A DNA stretch of 64,000 bases from Ureibacillus sinduriensis BLB-1 = JCM 15800 (GTDB lineage Bacteria; Bacillota; Bacilli; Bacillales_A; Planococcaceae). Below, in pieces: positions 24,834 through 33,704 of the stretch. Numbering within the stretch: position 1 is the stretch's first letter; each line of letters begins with the position of its first letter. The notes beneath the pieces were generated by a model. It made no database searches. It was not told the origin of the DNA and was given only the letters and a program-made list of their open reading frames with translations. The DNA lies in assembly GCF_000772955.1 (NCBI RefSeq), contig NZ_JPVO01000047.1, positions 1-64,000 of the forward strand. The letters are read 5' to 3'. The position numbers were made by a program, and so were the translations under genes.

Positions 24834-26354
24834 TTAGAAAAATCCTTGGGGTTTTCTATCGTAGCTGACTAATAAGCATTTTGTTTGTTGGTAGTGATCT
24901 AGCATCATGGCATGGTTCTCGCGTCCGATACCTGACATTTTGTATCCACCGAATGCAGCACCGGCTGGATATTTGTGATAAGTGTTTGTCCAAACGCGGC
25001 CTGCCTGGATTGCACGGCCGGCACGGTAAGCGATATCACCGCTGCGGGACCAAACACCTGCACCAAGACCATAAAGTGTATCGTTGGCAATTTCGATTGC
25101 TTCATCGAAATCTTTGAATGTCGTTACAGCAAGAACAGGACCAAAAATTTCTTCTTGGAAGATACGCATTTTGTTGTTTCCTTTGAATACTGTCGGTTTG
25201 ATGTAGTTGCCATTTTCAAGGTCGCCGCCCAAGTGATTTTCTTCACCACCAAGCAGTAATTCTGCTCCTTCTTCCAGGCCAAGTTGGATATAGGATAGAA
25301 TTTTTTCTTTTTGTTGAGTGGAAGCTTGTGCACCCATCATCACTTCCGTATCGAGTGGGTTCCCGACTTTAATGGCTTTGACGCGCTCCAGCGCACGTTC
25401 CATAAACTTATCGTAAATCGATTCTTGGATCAATGCGCGGGAAGGGCATGTACATACTTCGCCGTTGTTTAATGCAAACATGACCAAACCTTCGATTGCT
25501 TTATCGAGGAACTCGTCATCTTGATCCATAATATCTTCAAAGAATACGTTAGGAGATTTGCCGCCAAGCTCCAAAGTAACAGGGATTATGTTTTCTGTTG
25601 CATATTGCATAATTTGGCGTCCAACTGCAGTTGAGCCAGTAAATGCAATTTTTGCGATTCTTGGATTCGTAGCTAATGGTTTTCCAACTTCAATTCCGTA
25701 ACCGTTTACAATATTTAATACACCTGCAGGCAATAGGTCTTGAATTAATTCCATTAGTACCATAATCGATACAGGAGTTTGTTCAGCCGGTTTTAAAACG
25801 ATACAGTTTCCTGCAGCCAGGGCAGGTGCGATTTTCCATGCGGCCATAAGGATTGGGAAGTTCCAAGGGATAATTTGTCCTACAACTCCCAGTGGCTCTT
25901 GGAAATGGTATGCTACCGTATCGTTATCCAATTGAGTAGTGCGACCTTCCTGTGAACGAATTGTACTTGCAAAGTAACGGAAATGGTCGATAGCCAATGG
26001 AATATCCGCATTCAAAGTTTCGCGGACAGCTTTCCCATTTTCCCAAGTTTCTGCTACTGCAAGGTATTCCAAATTTTCCTCCAAGCGGTCAGCAATTTTA
26101 TTTAAAAGAATGGCACGTTCTGTTGTCGATGATTTTCCCCAAGATTCTTTTGCAGCATGTGCGGCATCTAATGCTAATTCGATATCTTCAACTGTCGAAC
26201 GGGCAGCTTTCGTAAAAACTTCACCAGTAACCGGTGTGCGGTTTTCGAAATATTGGCCTTTTACTGGTGCAACCCATTCGCCACCGATAAAGTTATCGTA
26301 TTTTTCTTTAAAGCTAACAATTGCCCCTGCTGTATTAGGATTTGCATAGATCAT
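24834..26354 (-). CDS. NAD(P)-dependent aldehyde dehydrogenase
   Basis: This 506-residue ALDH superfamily enzyme is of the acetaldehyde/aliphatic aldehyde type (AldB/ExaC-like). Visible motifs are [21 protein letters not shown] (NAD fold), FTGSTAVG, catalytic Glu in LELGGKSP and catalytic Cys in [11 protein letters not shown] choose ATG 26354 (AAGGGGGA upstream) over an in-frame ATG 39 nt earlier. DUF779 gene follows in the same operon. A cre-like site lies upstream, suggesting catabolite control. Confidence 0.93.
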   Translation of the reverse strand: MIYANPNTAGAIVSFKEKYDNFIGGEWVAPVKGQYFENRTPVTGEVFTKAARSTVEDIELALDAAHAAKESWGKSSTTERAILLNKIADRLEENLEYLAVAETWENGKAVRETLNADIPLAIDHFRYFASTIRSQEGRTTQLDNDTVAYHFQEPLGVVGQIIPWNFPILMAAWKIAPALAAGNCIVLKPAEQTPVSIMVLMELIQDLLPAGVLNIVNGYGIEVGKPLATNPRIAKIAFTGSTAVGRQIMQYATENIIPVTLELGGKSPNVFFEDIMDQDDEFLDKAIEGLVMFALNNGEVCTCPSRALIQESIYDKFMERALERVKAIKVGNPLDTEVMMGAQASTQQKEKILSYIQLGLEEGAELLLGGEENHLGGDLENGNYIKPTVFKGNNKMRIFQEEIFGPVLAVTTFKDFDEAIEIANDTLYGLGAGVWSRSGDIAYRAGRAIQAGRVWTNTYHKYPAGAAFGGYKMSGIGRENHAMMLDHYQQTKCLLVSYDRKPQGFF

Positions 26355-26416
26355 TATGAATTCCCCCTTAGGAAGTATATACAGTGAAAACATATAAAAT
26401 ATTGAAAATATAGAAA

Positions 26417-26430
26417 TGTTTGCGCTTACA
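26417..26430. promoter_or_regulatory. Candidate cre (CcpA) site
   Basis: Minus strand TGTAAGCGCAAACA differs from the cre consensus TGWNANCGNTNWCA at one position. It lies about 63 nt upstream of the aldehyde dehydrogenase start, compatible with repression. The rest of 26431-26801 shows no gene or clear element. Confidence 0.4.
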
Positions 26431-26801
26431 TTTGTGCTGAAAAAAATATGTTTAATAAAAAGTTGTAACTAGTTTTCTACTGCTATATTCATATAATGAA
26501 CCTTTCGCTTGAAATTATCAAGCAATAAATCGTTTTTTGTCGAAAAGAAATATATTCCTATAGTACGAAAAAGGGTTATATCCAAGAGAATATTGCATTT
26601 TCTATATTTGCACTTCAGCAATTGAGCCTTTTATTCTTCTTTTTGCGATAATATTTTACTAGAAAGGTTAGTGCGCTCTCAAAGTTGTTTGGTATAATTT
26701 AACAAGAGTATTTTGGAGTATAACGAAATTAGATGTTTAATTAGTTAGCAAGTCAACAGTGAACTTGCAGTGGGTATTTACAAGCATAAGGGGTGTAGTG
26801 G

Positions 26802-27680
26802 ATGAATTTAGTTGCATACATATTTGTTCTTCTGGCGGCAATGCTCTGGGGGACGGTTGGCACCACCCAAACGTTCTTGCAAGCAGATGTCTCTTCCATT
26901 GCTGTTGCGGCAGTACGGTCGGCAATTGGGGGAGGGGTGCTGTTCTTCGTTGCTCTTTCTATGGGCAAAATTAATTTTAAAACGTGGTCGTGGAAGTGGA
27001 CAATTCTCGCAGCTTTAACGATTGCCTTGTTCCAATCCCTTTTTTTTACCTCCGTACGATTTACAGGTGTTGCACTAGGGACGGTCATAACAATCGGCAG
27101 CTCGCCTGTATTTTCAGGTTTGGTGGAGTGGGCCATTTGGAAACGGAAGCCGAACCGTGTTTGGGCCATTGCAACAGCTCTCGCCATTATTGGGTGCGTA
27201 TTATTATTTGTAAATAAAGGGGAAACGTCTGTAAATCCGTTCGGAATTCTTTTGGCGCTTTGTGCGGGTCTCGTGTTCGCGTTATATACGAACTGCAGCA
27301 AGCAATTAACAGAGAAAGAAGAAACGCTTCCCGCTGTGGCCATGACTTTTACTTTATGTGCCTTGCTGCTTTTGCCGTTTTCGGGTGATGGGGTGATGTG
27401 GGCATTTGAAGGCCAAAATCTTCTCCCCATGATTTTTATGGGCTTGGCTGCGACGAGTATTGCTTATCTTTTATTCTTGGGGGGATTGGAAAGAATTCCT
27501 TCCTCCTCCGCGGTTACCCTTTCTTTGGCTGAGCCGTTAACGGCCGCCTTGCTCGGCGTCTTTTTGGTCGGCGAATATTTGAGCCCCACTTCATGGGTAG
27601 GGGTCGTGTTGTTATTGGGTGGAATTGTCGTGCTGACATTGGGGAGTCGAAAAGTAGGCGAGAATAATTCAATTAAATGA
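26802..27680 (+). CDS. EamA/DMT-family transporter
   Basis: This 292-residue, ten-helix drug/metabolite transporter has two EamA repeats: the first helices VLLAAMLWGTVGTTQTFL and the repeat ending GERIPSSSAVTLSLAEPLTAALLG-like (SSSAVTLSLAEPLTAALLG is visible). AAGGGGTG precedes ATG. It is monocistronic. It probably exports an amino acid or similar metabolite; substrate is not inferable. Confidence 0.88.
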   Translation: MNLVAYIFVLLAAMLWGTVGTTQTFLQADVSSIAVAAVRSAIGGGVLFFVALSMGKINFKTWSWKWTILAALTIALFQSLFFTSVRFTGVALGTVITIGSSPVFSGLVEWAIWKRKPNRVWAIATALAIIGCVLLFVNKGETSVNPFGILLALCAGLVFALYTNCSKQLTEKEETLPAVAMTFTLCALLLLPFSGDGVMWAFEGQNLLPMIFMGLAATSIAYLLFLGGLERIPSSSAVTLSLAEPLTAALLGVFLVGEYLSPTSWVGVVLLLGGIVVLTLGSRKVGENNSIK

Positions 27681-28039
27681 CACTCTGATCAGGAACAGTT
27701 GAAGTTATTTCTATATTTGCTAGCCAATTGATTTAAAAGGGGTACTGAATGCCGGTACCCCGATTTGCATGAATAACTATAACAGTTATCCTCTTATTGC
27801 AATAGCTCGCCAGATTCTCAAAGACTCATTTAGTTAACGTTACTATCTTCGATTATCGTGCCGATTAAGGTTTAACTTACTGCGAAACAGCTCGACTATA
27901 AACTTTTTCTATCAACCTTTTCCTCAATTTTGTTAAATGCGTTCGGGAACAAATTTTGTATACTGCAGCATTGTTCATCAAATATCACTCAATCCTTACG
28001 CGAATCAAGAACCTGGCCTTTGTTGAATCGATGTAATGT
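27681..28039. other. Intergenic, one hairpin, no gene seen
   Basis: Contains GGGGTAC...GGTACCCC at 27739-27761, which lacks a T run. Its 5' arm and flank (ATTTAAAAGGGGTAC, 27731-27745) recur exactly at 30911-30925. A short ATAACT/AGTTAT inverted repeat near 27773 is the only other structure. I see no ORF with a credible Shine-Dalgarno site. Confidence 0.5.
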
Positions 28040-28068
28040 TTGACATTTAAAACTTATACGGATATTAT
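28040..28068 (+). promoter_or_regulatory. Sigma-A promoter of the Rrf2 gene
   Basis: TTGACA at 28040-28045, 17-nt spacer, TATTAT at 28063-28068; start codon 33 nt downstream. Confidence 0.7.
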
Positions 28069-28100
28069 GGATATATTAAGTCTACAATAGAGGTAAGAGT

Positions 28101-28505
28101 ATGAAGTTAACAAAAGCAACGAATTATGCACTCCACACTATGCTATTTTTGGCGGTGAATCCACCGAATGAGCATATTGGCGTGGCAAAATTAGCTGAAC
28201 GCCAAGAAGTTTCGACGACATATCTATCGAAAATCCTAACAAAGTTAGTCAAGGCGGGGATGATTGAATCTGTCTCAGGTGCAAATGGCGGCTATAAGTT
28301 AAAACCGGGGTGGGAAGAAATTTCATTTCTTGATGTAATTAAAGCAATTGAAGGATTGACGCCGATTTTTGAATATTGTCATAGCCATAACCCTGATTGT
28401 TTAATTCAGAAAGCAATCGAATCTGCCGAGGAAAAGCTTTTGAATGAACTAAATCAAACGCGTATAGTTGATTTGGCTAACAAAATGAATGAGAAATCTG
28501 TATAA
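28101..28505 (+). CDS. Rrf2-family transcriptional regulator
   Basis: This 134-residue winged-helix Rrf2 protein begins MKLTKATNYALHTMLFLA; its recognition region is EVSTTYLSKILTKLVKAGMIES and its wing GANGGYKL. The C-terminal part has only two cysteines (EYCHSHNPDC), fewer than the three of iron-sulfur Rrf2 proteins such as NsrR, so a thiol or other signal is likelier, as in YwnA/CymR types. GAGGTAA precedes ATG. It probably controls the flavoprotein 75 nt downstream; an AT-rich inverted repeat ATATTATA-N4-TATAATAT lies between them. Confidence 0.88.
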   Translation: MKLTKATNYALHTMLFLAVNPPNEHIGVAKLAERQEVSTTYLSKILTKLVKAGMIESVSGANGGYKLKPGWEEISFLDVIKAIEGLTPIFEYCHSHNPDCLIQKAIESAEEKLLNELNQTRIVDLANKMNEKSV

Positions 28506-28579
28506 ATCAGATTTCTTTCGTTCTAATCATAGATATTATAACTCTATAATATACATTAATTATAAGGAGGAATATTAAA

Positions 28580-29488
28580 TTGGAAAATCTGTATGATTGT
28601 ATAGTAATTGGTGGGGGTCCAGCCGGATTAAGTGCAACTTTATTATTAGGGAGATCGCGTAGAAAGGTGGCCATGTTTGATAACGGAACAAATCGAAACC
28701 GTGTAACGCAAGAATCGCATGGTTTTTTGACAAGAGATGGAATCAAACCGCAGGAATTTAAAAATATAGCAATCGATGAAGTGAAATCTTATCCTTCGGT
28801 TTCAATTTTGGATGAGACAGTTATTGGGATAAATAAAGATGTTCAGAAAAATTTATTTTTAGTCAATACATCGAACAATAAAACGTATATAACTGAAAAA
28901 ATACTGTTGGCCACCGGTATACAAGAAGAATTCCCGATTTCACAAATTAGGCAATATTACGGTAAGAGTCTTTTCAACTGCCCATATTGCGATGGATGGG
29001 AGCTAAGAGACACGCCATTAGCTTTAATTGCAGAAAATCCAGAGCACCTTATTCACATGGCTAAATTAATTTTCAATTGGTCTAACGATTTAATCGCTTT
29101 TACGAATGGTCACCAGCTGCCCGAGAACATACGGGATAGTTTTGAAAGTAAAAAAATTAGGGTCTCTACAGAAGTGATTAAGCAACTACATGGAGAGAAT
29201 GGCATGTTAGAAAGTATTGAACTGGAATCGGGTGAAATCATTAAGAGAACTGGAGGTTTCGTAGCTCCAAGTTTTTATCGTCCAAACAAATTTGCTGAAC
29301 AACTAAATTGTGAAGTTGATGATATTGGCAAAATGATTACAGACGGTGATGGAAGAACAACGGTAAATGGGATATATATTGCAGGGGAAGCTGAAAAGGC
29401 GGGACCTTCTTCTCTGATACTTGCAGCAGCTGACGGCTTTCGGGCTGCCGCAAGCATCAACATGGATATAACATTGGAACGATTTTAA
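28580..29488 (+). CDS. Thioredoxin-reductase-like FAD oxidoreductase
   Basis: This 302-residue flavoprotein has the FAD motif CIVIGGGPAGLSATLLLGRS and the C-terminal GIYIAGEAEKAGPSSLILAAADG block. A redox pair is present as CPYCDGW (thioredoxin reductases have CATCDG). The NADPH-binding GxGxxA motif normally found after it is missing: the region reads LIAENPEHLIHMAKLI. It may use another electron donor or a disulfide partner. Starts at TTG 28580 with AAGGAGG 9 nt upstream. Regulated, by inference, by the adjacent Rrf2 protein. Confidence 0.85.
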   Translation: MENLYDCIVIGGGPAGLSATLLLGRSRRKVAMFDNGTNRNRVTQESHGFLTRDGIKPQEFKNIAIDEVKSYPSVSILDETVIGINKDVQKNLFLVNTSNNKTYITEKILLATGIQEEFPISQIRQYYGKSLFNCPYCDGWELRDTPLALIAENPEHLIHMAKLIFNWSNDLIAFTNGHQLPENIRDSFESKKIRVSTEVIKQLHGENGMLESIELESGEIIKRTGGFVAPSFYRPNKFAEQLNCEVDDIGKMITDGDGRTTVNGIYIAGEAEKAGPSSLILAAADGFRAAASINMDITLERF

Positions 29489-29490
29489 AG

Positions 29491-29530
29491 AAAAGCTGAT
29501 GAGTTAGAGGTGCTTACTCATCAGCTTTTT
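29491..29530 (+). terminator. Rho-independent terminator
   Basis: The stem AAAGCTGATGAGT/ACTCATCAGCTTT ends in five T, immediately after the flavoprotein gene. Confidence 0.9.
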
Positions 29531-29632
29531 CAAGATGGGTTTTATCTACCTAAAAGGCAAGTTTCCTAAAATACACATCTCACTTCATATAGATTGACCT
29601 TATATAATTAAGGGGATTTTTGCGCCCCCAAA

Positions 29633-29818
29633 TTACCTTTCAACCTCTCTTTTTCTATCATGGTTTACCCAAAACCAAAAGGTTGTTACTGCAATAATGG
29701 GAATAAATGCTACTATCTTATCAAGGATGTCTGAGTTTTGCGTTAATAGTAGCCATAATAATATCCCAAAAGGAATAAATACAATAAGAAACTTTTGCAT
29801 CCCGTTTTTTGTAGTCAT
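29633..29818 (-). CDS. Small two-helix membrane protein, unknown
   Basis: A 61-residue protein with helices at about 8-26 and 32-50 and a basic C-terminus HDRKREVER. GGGGAG lies 5 nt before ATG 29818. It is the first gene of the AT-rich accessory stretch. I do not recognise it. The interval 29819-30121 upstream holds no gene. Confidence 0.6.
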   Translation of the reverse strand: MTTKNGMQKFLIVFIPFGILLWLLLTQNSDILDKIVAFIPIIAVTTFWFWVNHDRKREVER

Positions 29819-30121
29819 CTTGTCTCCCCTATACTGTTAGTCTTTCCTCTATGTTAATTGTATAACGGTCGTTTATGACAGCCCCCACGATCGGTGCCAT
29901 CAGTCATATAGCCTAGAATTTTTTCTATTTTAACATATTTTTTATCCAACTAAAGCTTGCGCAGTCTTACTTGAAAAATAAAACCTATGGAGTTCATTAG
30001 TGCAAAATTGGGGTATGAAATGTAGAAGAGCGGTTGCACAGGGGAGCATGACGAAATAACTTTTACTGCCCCTGTAATTTCTCTTTGTTGTCGATTTCAA
30101 TCGTTGGAAGGAGTGTTTGGA

Positions 30122-30628
30122 TTGGGTAAAAAGAAAGAAATCAAGAAATTAAAAGATCATGCCATTGCCGATCTTTGTTTAATTGAAAAGGAATTTCAAC
30201 AAATTGTTAAAAATACTTCAAATAAATCAGGAACGTTCAAATGGGTGGAGCTACTAAGCGATTATGAATTGGAAGAATTCTATGGGCGGCGCAAAGATAG
30301 GAAATATGCAACGCTGACTGTTGAATTGTATGCACTCATTGAACAGCTATTAAAAGATATCTATAAAGTTATTTTTGAAAGTAAGTATAGAAATAAATCC
30401 GATGTCAATGTAATACTTGATCTTGAGGAGAAACTTGGTGAATTCTTAGGTTTCAAAAATAATACGAAAGTATTGGCAGATATCAGAAGTTATATCGTTC
30501 ACGAAGAATTTTCTTTAAAGACTGCAAGGAAAAGTGAAAGAATAAATATTAAAAAGAAGAACAGAGTATTATTCAAGCAATTAATGAAAGATGTCGAGTT
30601 GTATATTGAAAATATAGAGCCGAAATAA
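30122..30628 (+). CDS. HEPN-like protein, orphan
   Basis: This 168-residue protein starts at TTG 30122; AAGGAG at 30108-30113 is 8 nt away and excludes the earlier TTG 30104. After a lysine-rich N-terminus there is an all-helical region RKYATLTVELYALIEQLLKDIY and then DIRSYIVHEEF, giving an R-x4-H motif. This order matches HEPN domains, whose R-x4-6-H is the RNase active site in toxins and immunity effectors. No antitoxin-like neighbour is visible. Assignment is from pattern only. Confidence 0.55.
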   Translation: MGKKKEIKKLKDHAIADLCLIEKEFQQIVKNTSNKSGTFKWVELLSDYELEEFYGRRKDRKYATLTVELYALIEQLLKDIYKVIFESKYRNKSDVNVILDLEEKLGEFLGFKNNTKVLADIRSYIVHEEFSLKTARKSERINIKKKNRVLFKQLMKDVELYIENIEPK

Positions 30629-30668
30629 TAGCGAGCATGATTATGTGAGGATTGCTTTTTTAGATATT

Positions 30669-30705
30669 AATACCCCCGGTCACTTTTCAAGTAGCCGGGG
30701 GTATT
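30669..30705. terminator. GC-rich hairpin, terminator-like
   Basis: An 11-bp stem AATACCCCCGG/CCGGGGGTATT without a clear T run on either side. It follows the HEPN-like gene by 40 nt and is its probable transcription stop. Confidence 0.5.
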
Positions 30706-30752
30706 AGTGCAACTAAATCGATATCTCAGTACTTCCATTTTTTCTCCTCCCA

Positions 30753-30893
30753 TAAATAATACTAGTATCATATTTAAAATAGAGTAAAATGGAATAGTAA
30801 TTTAATGGAAATTAGTGGATATGAAAGTTTTAAATAAATGTACATATAAATGACGATAATCTTAAGAATTTCATAAGCTTTATAACCTATAAC
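30753..30893 (+). repeat. Diverged copy of the response-regulator promoter region
   Basis: About 140 bp align with 33705-33852, upstream of the response regulator gene. Shared blocks include ATACTAGTATC, AATNATGTAAAAT-like sequence, ACATAAAT and the exact ATAATCTTAAGAATTTC. Both copies end in 11-bp-spaced CTTAAG-type repeats and a TATAAY -10. No regulator gene follows this copy. Confidence 0.7.
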
Positions 30894-30918
30894 AATAGCT
30901 ATATATCAGCATTTAAAA

Positions 30919-30953
30919 GGGGTACAAATTGTTTGTACCCCAATTTGTACCCC
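30919..30953. repeat. Cluster of three GGGGTACAAA motifs (possible integrase arm sites)
   Basis: GGGGTACAAATTG (30919-30931) is followed by two inverted copies, TTTGTACCCC (30932-30941) and AATTTGTACCCC (30942-30953). Short repeats of this kind next to a recombinase gene resemble arm-type binding sites of tyrosine integrases. An alternative is a simple hairpin. Confidence 0.45.
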
Positions 30954-31061
30954 AAAAATTACAGGTTTTTGTATCTGTAAAATATTGTTGATTATTATTA
31001 GACTTCTTGCTCCACAATTGCGCCCGATTTTTGAATGCCGGATGATTTTCTTTTAACTGTT

Positions 31062-31256
31062 TTAATTAAAGAAAGCTAAATAGATAATAATACCAACTAT
31101 AATTAAAATAATGAGAATTCCTGTTCCTTTCCATCCTAAATCCCCTATTAAATCTTGTAATCCTCCACCGTGAATACTTCCTGCTGGGTTTCTTTTTAAT
31201 TCTTCTTGTCTTAATCTTTCTCTTCTTGCTTCGGGGGTTTCTTTCTCTTTATTCAA
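31062..31256 (-). CDS. DUF6366-like small membrane protein
   Basis: This 64-residue protein has a charged N-terminus KETPEARRERLRQEELKRNP, a Gly-rich turn SIHGGGLQDL, then GWKGTG and one hydrophobic helix (about 44-62). This matches the short DUF6366 proteins of Bacilli. Function unknown. The region 30954-31061 holds a diverged copy of the dispersed GCGCCCGATT repeat (31011-31040). Confidence 0.65.
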   Translation of the reverse strand: MNKEKETPEARRERLRQEELKRNPAGSIHGGGLQDLIGDLGWKGTGILIILIIVGIIIYLAFFN

Positions 31257-31455
31257 TCAATACACCTCCACTAATAGTTCTCCTAAAACCTTAACATAAT
31301 TATCCATATTATATATTTATTAATTTCACAATAAATCTGAAACTGAATGAAACACCATATTAAATTGGTACTTTTTTCTTAGATACAGCTGTTTTTACTG
31401 ATATTAATCAGAATTTTCATCATATTAGGCGGGATTATAATAAAGAGGTGATTAT

Positions 31456-31497
31456 ATGAGTTGGAAAGGTAAAAGATTTACAATTTTTTCAAGTTAA
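31456..31497 (+). other. Very short ORF with strong Shine-Dalgarno site
   Basis: AAAGAGGTG (31442-31449) precedes ATG 31456, which opens 13 codons (MSWKGKRFTIFSS) before TAA. It may be the relic of a longer gene or a leader peptide; it is followed by the secreted-protein gene at 31625. Nothing else is seen in 31257-31624 beyond an 18-nt direct repeat, ATTGTATACA(GT/AC)TTACTA, at 31509 and 31592 (16 of 18 identical). Confidence 0.3.
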
Positions 31498-31624
31498 TTA
31501 ATGGATATATTGTATACAGTTTACTATTTTTGTCAGTTAGTTGGTAGTGTTTTTACATAAATGGTATTTTTTAGAATTATGTTATGCTAGTATTGTATAC
31601 AACTTACTAGAAAGGGTGAATTAA

Positions 31625-32248
31625 ATGAAAAATTTTATTAAAGTATTAAGTTTTCTATCTGTTTTCTTTGTTTTTGCGGTTCTATCTACAGAAAAAGGAT
31701 TTGCAGCAAGCGATGACTCCCAGACAAGTGTAAGTGCAGTAAAAGTTACAATTACTAACGATTTAACTGGAGAACAAACAGTTATAACTCCGGAAGAAGT
31801 TTCAAGTGAATCAAATGGAGATACATTGATCAAAGGTTATGAAGTGTTAATTCCATTAGAAGAAGAAAAGTCTTCTGGCTTAATTCAACCTATGGATAGT
31901 GGTGGCGGTACTAAAACTAGCAATGGTGTAAAAGCTGAATTATATGTAGACTATACTGTAAATGCAGCAAAAGAAGAAATTAAATTAAATCGAGTATGGG
32001 GTAAATGGACTCCAACTGCATCTTATTATTATTTATCTAACAGAACTGTTGATGCACATTCCGGTTCTATTTGGGGTAGTGTTTTATCTAAAACTCCAAC
32101 ATCAAACAGTTTCGACTATACAACTGGATTCGGATATAACTACTTTGCCGGTGGTCAAGCATCACCAAGAGCATGGAGTAGTGCTAAGGTTCATATTAGT
32201 GGAATGACAGCAACTTCAACTATCAATTTAGAGATTACTTATCCTTAA
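31625..32248 (+). CDS. Secreted protein of unknown function
   Basis: This 207-residue protein has a signal peptide with AxA-type cleavage (FAVLSTEKGFAAS, about residue 28). Mature part is polar with an acidic first half and a Tyr/Ser/Thr-rich, probably beta, second half (TASYYYLSNRTVDAHSGSIWG). AAAGGGTG precedes ATG. AT-rich, inside the accessory patch and upstream of the integrase remnant. I do not recognise a family; the all-beta secreted layout is compatible with a surface or antimicrobial-related protein but nothing proves it. Confidence 0.7.
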   Translation: MKNFIKVLSFLSVFFVFAVLSTEKGFAASDDSQTSVSAVKVTITNDLTGEQTVITPEEVSSESNGDTLIKGYEVLIPLEEEKSSGLIQPMDSGGGTKTSNGVKAELYVDYTVNAAKEEIKLNRVWGKWTPTASYYYLSNRTVDAHSGSIWGSVLSKTPTSNSFDYTTGFGYNYFAGGQASPRAWSSAKVHISGMTATSTINLEITYP

Positions 32249-32266
32249 TAACAATTATTTAACAAA

Positions 32267-32295
32267 AAAAGAGTAGCCAATTGCTACTCTTTTCT
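32267..32295. terminator. Terminator between secreted protein and integrase remnant
   Basis: The stem AAAAGAGTAGC/GCTACTCTTTT with a 5-nt loop can act on both strands. Confidence 0.85.
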
Positions 32296-32318
32296 TATTT
32301 TCCCTTTACTATATTATA

Positions 32319-33370
32319 TTAATTGATATCAATCAGTTCATTAATAACTCTAACAGCTTCTTGCTCTTTCTGGCGCAATGAATGGGCGTATACTTTCAGA
32401 ACCATCTCTACGGAATCTCCAATGAGTTTCGCCACTGTTGTACAGGAATTCCCTTTGCAATCAATAAAGAAGCATATGTGTGGCGTAATGCATGTGGTGT
32501 GACACGTTTAATAACTCCCTTTTCAAAAACTCTTTCCATTAGTTGGTTTGGAAACATACGCGCAATTGGTCCTGTCGTTGAGGCGTTTATAAGTATGTGA
32601 TCGTCTTCATTTAACTTCGCACCATTAATTAACTTTTTCTGTGCTGCCCATATTTTATATTTTTTCAGATGTTTTAAAAGGGAAGTACTAACATCGATTG
32701 TCCTTTCACTGTTATCTGTTTTTGTTGAACGTTCGCCAAGATGATCTCGCGTACGTTTAATCGATATTATTTCATTTGGAAAATCAACGTCATTCCAACG
32801 CAAAGCCATTGCTTCACCTTTACGCATACCAGTGCTCGCTAAAAGTAATATTAAAGTGAAATGCGTTTCAGATTCGTTTTCTTTTACATAATTAAGTAAA
32901 TTAGCAATCTCAGACTCATTTAAAATATCCTCTTCACTTACTTCGTGACGTTTCGATTTAAACTGTGGAAGATTAATCTTTGATATTTTGTTTCGTATAA
33001 GGATTTCATCTTCTACTGCTGCATGAATTGCACCGTTCAGTACCGAGTGTATGGTACGGACAGTAGAGACAGAGTATCTCATAGTAAGCATGTCAATAAA
33101 TTCCTGATATTAAGACTTAGTTAATGTTAATCTTTGTAGCTTTACTTGACCTAATTTAGGAATAATTTGACCCTCGATTGAATTTTGATATTGTTCTTTG
33201 TACTTATTTTCCATTTCGGCTCATTTCGTTGGTACCAGGTGGTAATCCGATGAATAGTGAGATTACTATTATCTACTTGTTGAAGGTTGCCCTTTAAAAT
33301 GTATGCTTTCATTCCAGTCAATGCTAGTTCAGCATCTCGTTAAGATTCGCAATTTTGTTTCGTTTCATTA
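32319..33370 (-). pseudogene. Tyrosine-type site-specific integrase, decayed
   Basis: Catalytic-domain motifs remain: LLASTGMRKGEAMALRWNDV with the first Arg, and THHALRHTYAS-like (TPHALRHTYAS) with H-x-x-R. A 1-nt deletion near codon VQ (about 32451) shifts the frame; the other frame continues TVAKLIGDSVEMVLKVYAHSLRQ to TAA at 32319. Upstream, TAA near 33110 breaks the SAM-like domain (IIPKLGQVKLQRLTLTKS*YQEF), and further shifts separate an N-terminal part with TGMKAYILKGNLQQ and WYQRNEPKWK. At least three lesions make it inactive. Confidence 0.9.
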
Positions 33371-33462
33371 TCTTTCTTGGAAGGAGTTAATTATTGTCTA
33401 GCCACACGATTCACCTCATTTTCAACGAAGATGTATTTTTAGCAATACGTGAATTAATTAGT

Positions 33463-33623
33463 GTGAGTTACAATGCAAATATTCTTCGCTTATTGATCCA
33501 ATCGCACCTAACATAAAAAATTACTTCGGTAACGATGAACCACCAACTTATAGAATGGTTTCTTCATATGTAAATATTACCCGTAATAATGCGAAACCAT
33601 GGGAAGTCATTAAGTTTTATTAA
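33463..33623 (+). pseudogene. Remnant of an unrecognised protein-coding gene
   Basis: An open stretch without start or Shine-Dalgarno translates to a protein-like sequence (SLIDPIAPNIKNYFGNDEP, then PTYRMVSSYVNITRNNAKPW, ending VIKFY) and a TAA at 33621. Composition is that of a real C-terminus, not of random AT-rich DNA. Probably part of the lost element or of a gene truncated by it. Confidence 0.4.
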
Positions 33624-33704
33624 AATAGGTCGAGATGGATGGTCCTAATAACTGACCCAACAGAACCCAACTAAAAAATTAGCAAACCCCAATTTACCTA
33701 CATT

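Noticed and set aside
24881-25333. Several open frames overlapping the aldehyde dehydrogenase gene
   Set aside because: Shadow frames of a strongly conserved gene; their translations look random.
30919-30953. CRISPR-like repeats
   Set aside because: Three 10-12 nt motifs in mixed orientation without regular spacers and no cas genes anywhere in the window.
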